Below, one piece after another: positions 35,484 through 48,000 of a stretch of 64,000 nucleotides of DNA; the stretch's first letter is position 1; every line of letters begins with the position of its first letter. Source of the stretch: Dipylidium caninum. Taxonomy: Eukaryota; Platyhelminthes; Cestoda; Cyclophyllidea; Dipylidiidae. Position numbers and translations under genes: made by a program. The stretch is taken from NCBI GenBank assembly GCA_017562135.1, contig QEYB01001642.1, forward strand, positions 496,001 through 560,000, in the 5' to 3' direction. The notes under the pieces were generated by a model. It worked only from the letters and a program-made list of their open reading frames with translations, was not told where the DNA came from and searched no databases.

Positions 35484-38400
35484 AGTGGATTAGCATGTGG
35501 TGTCGCCGGGGGTCCCGATTAACCCCAGCAGACGGGAGGCCAAATCCAGCGTAATAAGTACAGGAGAGGACGGTAAGGTGTGGGCTACGAGAGAATTCGT
35601 GGAGAGAATTGATGCCGGAGGAGGCCACGATGGGAAGCGGCATTCGACCGATGCGGCTGGACAAGTGCCACCCTGTGAATGTGCCGACTGATGGGGGCGT
35701 TGATAAACGGGTAGCGAGGTAAGCAGCTCCTGGGATGATGGTTGTGAGGAAAGTAGTTTTGTCATCAACAAATGGTGAGTTACGATGTGGGGAAGTGCTT
35801 TAATGGCAAATTATTCGCCGAATTAAGTATTCGTGCATTAGTTGAGGGAGAAAGGTCTTCGCACGGCAGACCTGACGATTGCTCCCTACCGCTTTCTGTT
35901 CAGTGTTTTTGTGCACTTAGTTACTCTTGAGCCTGTCGGTAACATCTCTTTCATGTTGTCTCTGTCCCCGTGGCAGATTGAAAAATTAGAGGCTTGAAGT
36001 TATTCCACAAAAAATTCAGACCAAAGAGGCCTGGTCTGGAAACTGCGTCGTGGCCACTTACAGACAGACTGCCTTTTGGGGGGTTCTGGGCTCTCAACGG
36101 AGGATTTGAATAGCCATTTCTACCAGCCTCGCGGTGGTGATTCTCTCGGTCCAGCGCTGATGAAGCATTAATGATGTAGATGCCTCTGACGAAAGTCGCC
36201 AAAAGTACACGGCGCAGCGCCTCTGCCTCCCGCTTCCCTCGGCGTGGAACGTGTTGTCGGAGCACGGAACCTGCTCTTGAAATTGCACGTTTCGCAGCTG
36301 TGAGGCAAAGGGAGTTTCCCCAATGCGGACAATTGCCCAAAGTCAGACTTTTCTTGTAACATCGGGACACTCCTTCGAGTAATGACTTTGGTCTGTCTAA
36401 CTGATGCGAATTCAAGAATTGCGATCTTTCCTGCGTTTTTTACTTGCAAGTCAAAGGTGACTACCAAAGCCTGCCCCGCCTTCATTAGCCCACAATCATC
36501 AGTGCATTTCAAGGGGGCGGTAAACAACTGTTCTGGGCACTGACTTTGTGTGGTTTTGATGAAGTGAAACCCAACTCATAAACTTAGTCCTCCGCATTGT
36601 GAAAAATGGACAATCGCTTGTCAAAAAAGTCACGAGGAATCGTGGAGGAATACGCACTAATTTGGTGGTAGAGGGGCCACGGAAAAGGGGATGCTTGCAT
36701 TTTACCATGGTATCGGTCACAGGAGAGGGCGTTATTTTGTCTGAAAGACGTAAAGACCAGTCGCTTGGGCAACAAACCGGGGCAGAAGATTGGTTGGGAA
36801 GGAGTTTCCTCATTACTTCTCCTTCACCCGAAAAGTTTGAAAATACGGCTGAAAAGACGCGTTGAAGAAGTACGACGCGGAAGAAACAAGATACTTTTCT
36901 GAAAACAGCCTCATCACTAAGACTGTCTCGCGACATGGAGTCCCGCTCTTATGTCGATGGGTAGAAAATTTCACTAGCCACACAAAGTATCGAGGGAACT
37001 TGTGACAGGCCTCCAAAGGCCTGCTTCCACATTCTCGACTCCCAGTTCTGCTGGACGAAATGCAGGCCTCTACGACACCCTCGCAGTAGATGCACGTCCT
37101 GACCGTTTTTTGCTACCTCGGTGTAATTCTGCTCTTATGATGGAGCGATTTAGTTCTGTCGATCATCACCTACCGCGGCAACGCATTTGACAAGTGGGTG
37201 GTTGACTATTCCACTCCAAGTTATATTGTTTTAAGTCTCTGCCAGCGAAGCGAGCAGGAGTACACCAGCGGTAACAAAAGGAGTCGTTCTGTGTGTGATT
37301 CGTAACGTTTTCAACCAGGACAATGAACCACCCACGGAATGGAAGAAGTGCCATCGATGCCTCTTAGCCGCGAGCTCCACCCCCCCCCGCTGCGTAGAGT
37401 TGAGAGGAGCTTCCGTTTGAGGAAGACTATGCGCGCACCTGCCCCTCTTGCCCAACTGCAAGCGGCTGTGGTCTGCGCGGATCCCCTTTTTGCCTCACGG
37501 GGCGACGCACCGAATGAGGAACTCGCCTTCTTCTGTGGACGGCCTTCTGCCGCCCTCGTCACTCAAAACAAATCTACCTGCGGTGGAAATCCCCTAACTC
37601 ATTTGACAATGTTCTTCTAACCGTGAGGCGGCATGCGTCGGCTGAAAAGCCACAGCGGCACTTGTTGTCTACCAGTGGACCTCAACGCTCACTTTTCATG
37701 TCTTGGCGACCAGGTCCTTTTGCTTCTACGCAAAATATTTATTAGAGTTGAGCGGTGCCAATCTGACGAAGAAAGGGCGCAGGAAGGGGTCTTCCGTTTC
37801 CAGTCCCTTCCTACTAACGCTGATAAACTCCACTTTTTTTCTGGGAGACTATTTTAATCTAAGAAGGCCTTTTGCGGTGACGGAAACTTACCGAAGTAAA
37901 AAGCGCCAAGCTTGCTAATCCAAGTGTTAACTAAATAAAATTCTCTTGTGGAAGAGGAGAGCTTGTTTTGGAGTAAACGACTTGTTTGGCTAATTACGAA
38001 TTGCTTCCTACGCTCTTTAACATCAGTTCTTTTATGAAAGCATAAAAGCATTTCTCCAAACCAAAAGTCTTTCGGGAACCTCGAATGCTGGGCGTATACA
38101 CTTCTTTGAGTTAATATTTATCCCAAAATGCAAAGAGGAGACAGCGGGCACTTCAGTGAAGGAAATCCGACTATAAATTGAATATCACTTTTATTGTCCA
38201 CAAATCATTCACGTCAATTCAAGAGAACTAAATGAAGCATTTTGCTCGTGACGGATTTCCACTGGCTCGTGCAGCGGCCACTGGCTGATTGCAGACTCTC
38301 GGACGACCTGGGCCATTCGCCTCGACACCGTAGAAGCCGAAATGCGTTCTTCGCCCCACTTGGCAAAACTCCTGCATGTTGGCGTGGTTCGGGATTTGTG

Positions 38401-39481
38401 AGGGCACTTCTGGCCCTGTAATGGTGCCAGAAGGCGTGGAAGAGGTATGGAAAATTGGAGTAGATGATTCCATTCCTTGTACGCCCATACATGACCGCGG
38501 ACTCACGAGGTGACCTTCCGACGAGGTTCCCGAACAGATTTGTCTGAGGCCAGACGCCCGCCTGGACCGCGGGGGTGGAAGTGGGGATGCGAGAGTGAGG
38601 ATTTCAAATAATTAGAAAATCCAACAGTATTCGCGTGGACAAAATGCCACTTGGCAGCAGAAGTCGCTCTCCCAGTATGATGTGCATACACACTGTAGGT
38701 CACATCTCATTCTGTTGTTCATTTCTGCTCCGGTGATTAGTGAAGGCGCGGTAAATCGCGTGACAATCGGCTTCTCGAGGTCCTGTGTAACTACAAGGTG
38801 GAAGACACCAGTGTAAAATGATCACCGATGCGTTGCCCTTCCTCGTAGCTTTCATCTCCTCGTTGTGGCCAAGGCGGGGAAGTCGGAATGGTGGTGCATG
38901 TAACTCACATTCATAAGAGTCTCTCGCACGATCCCATCTGCAGTGAAGAAAACACCCTCCGATTGACGTTCCATCTTCAGAAAAAAAAATTGGTGTGGAA
39001 ATTATTTAACTTCGGCAGTGAACATGCAATTAATTGTGTTTTTTTTTAAATTGAAATGTGTCCAAATTGCTCCCCAATATTACCCTATGAATATAAATTT
39101 AGGGCACCGGGTAAAGTGTCAGACCGCCGGGGTCGCCCCGTGTCGCACTTGTGGGGACCAAATCCGCAGTCCAGAGTGAAATGGTGAACTGGAAAGTCTA
39201 CCCTCATAAGATAAATTTATAAACGTGCATTAGGAAGCGAATTCAAACATTTTGCCTGCACTGCGTGTTTGGCCAAAACTCCTTCCACGACAGTGGGCTG
39301 CCGAGGGCTGTCGAGAGCCCTTAAAACCAAAAATTAAATTTCATTTGTGGCGAAGTTCAGCGGTAAAAACCTAATTAAATTTCTGTGATGAGCCCAGAGC
39401 TGGCCGAGAAATGTACCCGAAATAGGTAAAGTCAAAAGATACACCGAAAAGTCAGCACTGCGCTCCATTGTTGCCCACAAT
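35484..39481. other. No supported gene
   Basis: Open frames occur on both strands (for example minus 35490-35771, 35951-36415, 36499-36936 and plus 37339-37620), but they overlap one another and none has convincing features. The sequence is probably intergenic or intronic. Confidence 0.4.
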
Positions 39482-40311
39482 CAGCGACCTCCCTGGCCTG
39501 CGCGAGTGGAGGGGCATTCCCATCGAAGTCGACGACTACCGGCTCGCTATTTTTGGATTTCTCTGAGGGATACAAGCCCGGGCGTGAGACTATTCGGCCT
39601 CGCTGATGTTCCGTTGAAAGTGATCCTCCGCTTTACGCATGATTGGGTGAATTTGCCCCTTCGGTGGCTGGTATACGGCGGGTCGCGCTGCCAATTGAGC
39701 CTCCGCTGCCTGGTTCTAACCAAATTACGTGCCCACTCGCCCCTCGTGGAGCGGCTTGAGGCATTTTTTAATCGAGAGTTGATTTACTCGAAGATAATTG
39801 ACGTTCTTTGTTTTGCATCGACGACTTGCTCTGCTTTCTTACACGCGATCCCCTGGAAGCCTCATGTCTGTACGATGAGGTATTGTGGGGAGGTACCCCG
39901 CCACACTCGCATACGACAGGCTGCAGTGGGCCGAAGGAGGTGATTTTTAACTCGCATGAAAGGCTACTGATTAGAAAAGGGCATTTGCCTCAATCACCGC
40001 ACACACCAACTGCCATTGCCGCCATTCATTGGTCCCTCTAATTTTTGCTTAATAAGCTCTCTTTTGTGCATGGCGTCTGCAGGGCCAGTCTTCCATTTCT
40101 GCTTGTGCGATTTCGCCAAAAAGCTGCTATCAGTGTTTCAGAGGGGAAAATTTTTGCAAAGACCTCATCTTCCTCATGCTATCGGGGCACTGTAGAGGAA
40201 AATCCGCTCATGCAATGGTTTGCTATTACGATTAACGCCTTATTCCGCAAGTCCGTGAGGTACTTGATGTGGTGCTGGAGGACCTGAAGCGTAAAATGGT
40301 TACGTTGTCAG
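39482..40311 (+). CDS. Possible exons of an unrecognised gene, frame-disrupted
   Basis: Several adjacent + strand segments look coding but lie in different frames: 39482-39571 (GLREWRGIPIEVDDYRLAIF), 39610-39820 (VPLKVILRFTHDWVNLPLRW; LVERLEAFFNRELIYSKIID), 39816-39880 (IDDLLCFLTRDPLEASCLYD), 40083-40192 (PVFHFCLCDFAKKLLSVFQR) and 40252-40311 (VREVLDVVLEDLKRKMV, with a GT donor at 40312). Some shifts could be short introns and others single-base errors at T runs such as 39811-39814. No family is recognised. It could be a decaying pseudogene, an error-affected gene, or chance. Confidence 0.3.
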
Positions 40312-42380
40312 GTGTTCCGCGCTACCACATACTTGCTGCGTAGAAGTTATTAAGGGCGTGAATAATAGCATTTTCTCTCACCCCGACTTGCTGATTACCA
40401 TTCTGTATGGAAGTAAAAAGTTAAGCCTACAATTCTTTAACCACTGAAAATGAAGCAAATTACTGTGCAGATAAGTAGTAAGGGTAGAGTCGGAAGACAT
40501 TCCGAACTTCCCCGGGATTTTAAAGACCCCTTCACTAGACTACCAAGCGACAAGAATGTGGCTCAAATGGTGCGGAGAGTACCGATGGGGACTCAGTGAG
40601 GCCACTTTTGTATGGATGTTCGTCGAATAGGGCAAAATAACCGAAAGAGACCGAAGATATCTAACGTAAAGGGCAAAAAGTTTTAGAACGAGTGAATGTC
40701 AACCCTGGTAGGCATGCGCCTCGTCTGTGCAATGGCGTCGACTGAGGATACGCTTCTCGTTGTCTAGTGGTCTTTGTCCTCAAGCATGCGATTCGGCAAA
40801 ATCTCTCTACATGACGAAAACGCGTTGTAAGTGGCCGCGTCAAGCGGTCTTCGCCTCCTCGCCCTCCCGCGCCCGCCCCCGCGTCCACTGGCCCACTGAC
40901 TCGTGAACAACTACCTTCACCGGCGACGTTAGAGCCTGTCGACACTCACTGTGCAGTGGGTCTGACTTTTTGTAGTAAAAACATCGCATTTGCTCGCTAA
41001 AATGAGGCTGACATACCTCAGACGAGAAGGACAATTCGTGGAGCGTTGCGTCCTACTGAGCTTAAAAGTGCTCTAAATGGACCGAAAATGAGCATAAAGA
41101 GCTGAACGAGACAGTATGATGACCTAACTTGCCTGCCAAGGTAGCGCTGGTTTCTCATTAGGCACATCAAATGGGACACGGACCGGGGGTGGATCGCTCT
41201 ATGATTATCGCAGTGAACGGTGATTTCCCCTCAACCTGCGTCACTCTGCCGCATCATGAGACTCAACTGGAGCAGCGCTCCTAGTCGAGGGACCTGTCAC
41301 TGAGAGGAGAAGTTCCAACACCCACGACAACTGCGGACATATTGGAAAGCTCGGCTCCCCGTACTTATTCCCTGAAAGGATGTATCTGGTGGTTAGTGGC
41401 TTAAGGTGTAAACAGCTAGAGATATGGTGGGTCGGCGCATTCGCATGTGATCTCCTTGATTTAATTTATGTTTGAGAATCTCACCTTACTTCATGCGTGT
41501 GTGGCGAGAATGGAGCGGACCCCATAAAACGGACCATTTACATCCGAGTTGTTTCCACCTAAAGCGCCGATGGTATGCGTGATTTTTGGCTATAAGTGTT
41601 ATCGCCTGTGATCAGAGAGCTCACTAAGTACGGATGACTATCGCAATGAGGTTGCCCACAGAGGCTGTGAATTATTTTGTGGCATTAACCATAAGAATTA
41701 TTGCAGATGTGACTACATTTATATTGCACCTACCCACTGTCAGAGAGTCCCCAGCTGCACCACGAAGTGGCAAGTGGATCAGCTCTCTGTGCGGAGCGGT
41801 CCACTTACTGTCAGGACTCGTGCAGCGGCGTGTACTTCTGACTGATGGTTGTAAAACGCACCTGCATTGGCCTTAAAAGGGCTAAAAGGTACAGGTCCTT
41901 TGATTCCACCAAACCACTCTGATTAAATTGTTCTGTTAAATTCCCTCACTATGTAGAAGAGATAAAAAATGAAGTGGGAGGAAAAGCCTTCCTACTTCTT
42001 TTGTGCAACCATAAGGAGGCGATAAGTCCGGTTCCTTCAGACTGGTATTTCCCTCCTTTTCAGGCGTCATTTGCACATATATGTGGAGAATTGTTGTAGA
42101 GGTGGACTATTTTTTTATCCAGGAATGGAACAGACGTTCCCCACAATCGAATTCATCTCGGTAAATTCGGTCACTCGTCTCCTTAGGGGGAAGTTTTGGG
42201 GCCGCGGGGGAAGAAATCGCCTATTTTCGGCATTAAATCAGTGTTTTTTAAATACCGAATTCAATGATTAGCCATTAATGCGGACCTTTAAGGGCCAAAA
42301 GGGAAAATAGTCAATTTCGTTCTCGTGGGCACAGTATCACGAGGCAAATGTCCTACACCTTAGCCTTCTCAATTAAACAC

Positions 42381-42400
42381 GGGGGGGGAGGGGGGCAGGG
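42381..42400 (+). repeat. G-run cluster with quadruplex potential
   Basis: A G8 run, then G6, then G4, separated by one or two bases, with further G triplets following to about 42410. This meets the usual loop and tract pattern for G-quadruplex formation on the + strand. Confidence 0.6.
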
Positions 42401-43487
42401 GCGAGGGCAAAGCCACGGCTGTGGAGGACCCACTTGTGGGGGTGAACGAACGAAGACCGCTCAGAGAGTTGCACCGATTCTCTGTGGCCACAACCGGAGT
42501 TTCTCCGACCGCAATGCCAGCCACCACTTGGCAAACCAGCCGCGGGACAGGGTCAGGAGAGGGAGAATGTGAGGACGTGAACTGGCTTAGGGTGACACGT
42601 GAGGGGAAACATTTGATACGTTTCACAGGCTAAAGAGAACCGCCACCAGCGTCCTCGGAGGGGCGGACAGATTATTAATTAAGTAGGTTGCCAACAGCAC
42701 CTTGAAGTGAACCGGACACGTCGTGGATGAGAAATGCAACGATGCATTGTTAATTTATTGAGGACCATCAGAGCGGTAAACAGGCAACACAGCACGCCCA
42801 AGTTGTATCTGGGTGTGAGTTGTGAATACTTCCTCTTGGATGTACTTCCCCACTCAGTTTAACTTCGCACATCGGCGATGGTTTTGCAAGTTCCCAGTTG
42901 AAAGTGGGTGGATCACAAGCAGACTACGTAAACCTCTTTTCTCACCTTCATTAAACGAGAGACTTTCAGTTGTATATTTATTTCGCTACGCCAAGTACCA
43001 CGGCAACCAAAATCAATTTCGAGGGAAGATACTGTTTTGTGCAAGATATTTCACTTGTGTGAAAATCTTCGCCGATCTCCGAGGCATTTCCCCTTGGATC
43101 TCAAAGTCCATAATGAACACCCTACACTTCAGCATATTTTTGCGTATGGCGTGTGCCTTTTGATAAGAAAAATATCCCAAGTAGATATCATCAGAACTAT
43201 GCGTTGGCGGACTCTCCTCCCGGCCTTCACAACAGCTGAAACTCACCCTGTTTAGTGATCTCAGCATTAATGAAATTTTCGGTTATTCTGTAATGTCTGG
43301 GACAAAATGGAAGGCTCCCATTCGGTCCGGTGATGATTTATGGTGGTCTTAAAAGGTTAAGCTTTTAATGAACGGCTCCGGGACCGCAGTCCAGATGGGC
43401 CATAATAAATCACAAATCGTGGCAATTTACATTCTCTAACCTTTACTCACATTAAATAAATTGCTCTGCAAAGCAGCACGAGGGCAT

Positions 43488-43536
43488 GGAGGAGGAGGAC
43501 TCAGGGAGGAGGAGGAGGAGGAGGAAGGAGGAGGGG
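43488..43536 (+). repeat. GGA-rich polypurine tract
   Basis: Imperfect GGA trinucleotide repeat, about 49 bp. It produces long artificial open frames on both strands. Confidence 0.85.
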
Positions 43537-45093
43537 ATAAGGAGAACCCGAGCCCACCGAGCAGCGAGTGCTGGGTCCTCGGAGCCGCGATGCGGCCACC
43601 CACCCCGGGGACACACAGGCCATCCTCGGCGCGTTGAGGCACGGAGACGCTCCAACTGCGCGCACCTGGATGGAGGTAACAACGCGATGCTCTCGCATGA
43701 ATGCCTCCTCGGATGTCAGTTGATAAATGTGGAATTTCCGCAGTATCGAGAAATTGCGACCTTCTAAGACGTGCGGGGCGTTCGCCATGCTTGAAACGAC
43801 TTTTCCCGTTGGGATCAGTGATTAATAATGGCACTGCCTCTGATTTCTTTGATTTGGCATGAGAAAATCAAAATGTGTGAATCTTTTGACATTTGGCACT
43901 TCTCTTTCGCAAAAGCTTTTACTAGTGTCAAATAATTCGACAAGTGAGGAGTTTTCACGCCAAGAGGCATGTAAGCAAGAGCACTTCCAACCAAAACATC
44001 AATTACACTAAATTATTTCTCTTACTGATCATTTCCATAGCCAAGGCGAGATATTTCATCTCGTGAAGAATTTCAGACCAGAAGTGATTCCCTCGCCTCT
44101 AGTTCTCATTCCTTCTTTGCATGGCGATAACAAATTTAATTTATCATGATGGCAATTTAACCCATTCCTAACTTCCCACCAATATGTACAAGATAATTTA
44201 TGTCTTTACTCGTCCTGTGAATTCACAGACAACTAATTTTTCTTTGCAGTTTTTGATACGTGGTAGGCCCTCGTGGAGCATAATTTTGAGGCAAGTTTAA
44301 CGAGATGGGGCGACAACCGCCATAAAGAAGACGACTTGGGTGGAGGCAAGAGGACCCTGCCCCTGCACGTACGCTCACTGGGAAGATGCCTCATAGCTTT
44401 AGACTGATGTTCCTCTTTTCACCAAACCACATCACGCTTCTTCTCGACATGCTTTTCATTTCTGTAAACGCGATTTAATGGAAGTCTTCGTCTTTAACTT
44501 ATTCAGCTTTGACCTCCTGAAAATACCCGTCCTACACTAACATGACTTCTTCTCTTGTCATACATTTGATCAAATTCTCTTTCATCCTCGAAATACGCTT
44601 TAAAAAGAGTTATTTAGTTGCGCCTTCTTGGGTACGTGTCACTGACACTACGTAAAAAGGCTAGAAATAACTGCATGGTGGAAAGTATTGAAGTGTAGTG
44701 ATACGGATAATTTTAGACTATCCAACTGCACAATATACTGGGAGGCATTTATACAAAGCAGATTGCAATTTTCATGGGCGAGTTGGCTGAACTCATCCAA
44801 CCCCCGGCCTGCGCTCTCCCATTGGTCGGTTGACCAGGGCAGTCAAGTTCTCGAGGGCGAAGGATGTGCTGGCCCTAATAACACATTAACTTCAACTTTC
44901 CACTCCTTGCCGATTCCACGTCCCGGCTAAGGAACTCACAGTGGACTCATGCCCGGAAGTGAATGACTTTTCGGCCGGTGTTCGACCATAATGGCCGTGC
45001 ATGCGCCCCTGCTGCGTTCTGTAAGAAACCCATGCATTCGAATCGTTATAGGTTGAAAGAAATTAGCATACTCAGAGATTGTCGTCTCAATGA

Positions 45094-48000
45094 ATGCAAT
45101 CAGCAGTCGCGATAATGCTTGAACCCTTTATTGTGATAACCCTGTCTTTTATCCAACTCCCCACTCTCGCGTCGACGATCCCGCTGACCGAATCAGAATT
45201 CGACTGCATCGAAATGCCTCGCAAACATTTGACAATAACAGTGTTGCACGAGGAAATGTCGCTGGGGAACATCTCGCAACAGCGGCTCAATGCACCCTGC
45301 TTCAACGCTACCTTCCCCTCGAGTCTGACTGCCGTAGAGGGCAGCGACGTCACTCTTCCCTGCGTGGTTCACAATGTGGATTTTGATGCCATCGTGGTAA
45401 GCTTCCTGTGCCTTTCTGCTCACACTTCCAACCTTGCACAACGTAGGGACAGTTCTGTAAACGTTTACCCTGCAAACATGAAAACGGTCTTGTCATGACT
45501 GTGATTGACCGCTTCAAGGCCTAACTCATTCTACCCTCTCATCTTTCATGTGGCAGCGGTACGCAAACGCAAAACAGTTAATTTCCGGTTTTTGTTTTAA
45601 TGGGTGTATCCGTGGAAGATATAACGTCTCGACGTCATTTCTTCCATCGCCAAGTCCACCAACCAGGGCTTTGTGTCGCATGATTCCTTTAACGCTCCCC
45701 AAAAATGCATTTTCTGGCATCCCTCTGGGCTCCACGGACCCATGCCGCCTGTACACGTTTCAATGATTTTTGCGTTAAACTCCTCTGGAGCAGTTTTATT
45801 TCATGATGTCGTGAGACAACTCAACTAATTCCCTGGCGGCATCTCAATGCGCAAAAGAAGTCGCCTCGTAAAAACTGGACTTATTCAACATTGTAACAAA
45901 AAACAGTTTTGTGATGGAGATGAAAACTTTATTGTGTCAGTGCACATAGGCTAAAGAGCTCTCTTAAAGTTTATATTTAGCAAATCCATTACACGAAAAA
46001 GTTGCTTTCCCCCTTAGTCCGGCGCAAAACACTGCTATTTCGGCGACCTTCCTCCTTTTCACGTCGTACGCGAAACGAGTTTAACATCCGCCATATGCGC
46101 TTATTCCAGCGAAGCTGGACACATTGACGCTCACTCGCTGTGTTCTCAATTTTTGTGCCCAACTCGCCCATACCACCGGCGGGGGGAGGCGACGGCCTGA
46201 AGCCCGGTCGGCTTCAGGCTGGACGCCCAGCAATCTTCTCCGAGAAGGGGAACACCGCCGACTCCGAGGGGGCTCATTATGTCAAAGTGTGCTCGAAACA
46301 TGGTCGTTAGAGTGGGGGCTTCTAACTTTGTGGCCTTATTTTACCCACAGTGTATGTTGAAAGGGGGGCAAAAAGACAGTAACAGTACAAGCGTTGACTC
46401 CCCGAAGTGAAATTACTTGCGGATGAAGTTATACGAAAACCTGTCTATCGCCAGGAAATTAACTTTCTACAACTAAGTAAACCTTTAATAAACATCCCCA
46501 CGTTAAAATCATCAGGTGGGAGCCATTTATTAATTTTTATCTATAAGATGATCAAAACCGAATAGTTCCTGGATAAAAATTAGATTTTGCTCAGTTAATT
46601 TGCCCACTTTTTTTTCATTATTGCGTGATCGGGAATTCTAGCATCCACACTTTAGGTTTTACGGAAGTCTGCGAAAAGGAGTCGGCCTTTACTCCACCTT
46701 ATGTCTACTGAGACTCGTAGCATCTTGTACTCTTCACGTTGTCTCGAATAGCCAACTCGGCTTTTGGTGTTGGCAGTGCCTGATTGCTGGATCCGTTTTC
46801 TCCTTTGACGCGTTGGCAGGCCCCCAAAATCGTTCATTCCCGGTTCGCTAATCGGGTTTGATTGTCAACATAAAGACTAAAGTTGCCCGAGTGGAACCAT
46901 GGAACGCCTCGCTCATAAACGAAACCTCCTGACAATGCCACTTTTGTCACTTCCATTCATTAACAAACTAGGGATTTTATGAGATTTCAATACAAATGCA
47001 TCGCTTGCAAACTGAATATGTTAGTACTTAACTGTTCGGCAGATTTAAGACAGTCGAGCGACCAATTGGGAAGAGGCCAACATGAATGAGGCAAGAAAAT
47101 ACGAGTATAGTTGACAGACCAGTGATTTATTAACCATAAAAGCCATTTGGCCATTAGATGATGAAGAGTGTGGCGAATGTCCTACTCTTGCGTCGGACGC
47201 TTCCACAGGGCAGGAAGTCATGCCGCGACGCTGGGCACACAAGCTGGCCCCGTGACAACATGACAGTGCTGCAAAACCCTCGTGCTTTGAGTAGGTCTTC
47301 CTCCTCAGTGACATGCACCATGGCGCTATTAAATGTTTACCTAAAAGTGTACAAAATTTACGTACTGCGAATGTGAGGTTGCGAAAGATTTAGACATCCC
47401 AGCAGGGCAACCCCTGATTTTTGATCTGATCACACTCGCTATTAAAACAATGTTGATGAGCTGACATGCTTCAAATGCCCCGTCTCCTCATTTTAAATCG
47501 ATGTTCACCCACGATTAACGCGGTATGACTTCCCTCCCTCATCCCCTCACCCCTCGCCCCTCTCCCCCCCCCCCACTCCCACCGCCCACCCATGCAAACA
47601 CACTTACATTTACAACTTAATTATGTGAAATTTTGTTTCTCGATATGATCGCGTAAACCGCTGGCGAACCGCTGTGGAGGTATTTTAATAAGCTTTATTT
47701 AAAACCGAAATAACTTCCCGAATGTGTATGCGGGGAGGACGAGAGGGGAAAGCGCGAACCCCAACCGGTGGCCTTGAAGACGTGCCAAAATTCCCAAGGA
47801 AGCTCAAACACCCGCCCTGAGAGGCTGGGCGGCGGATGAATGCAATAAATAAATTTCAGGCACTCATTGTATATTTCATTTTTGTGGCGGAAGCATTTTG
47901 AGTGCTTTTTATTGCGCTTCGACGAAATTGTGACCTCTTCTCATTGAAAGTGTCACGTTCCCGTGGACCGGAAACATAGTGTGCTTTTACATTTAGACAG

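Larger units (their letters stand above)
40312..45093. other. Non-coding region upstream of the Ig gene
   Basis: No gene found. It holds G-rich tracts (42381-42400), a GGA-rich purine tract (43488-43536) and many AATTAA/TAATTA-type words. The last 1-2 kb probably contain the promoter of the Ig-domain gene. Confidence 0.4.

Noticed and set aside
43436..43834. Overlapping long frames on both strands
   Set aside because: Created by the GGA polypurine repeat (poly-Ser, Pro, Glu or Arg translations).
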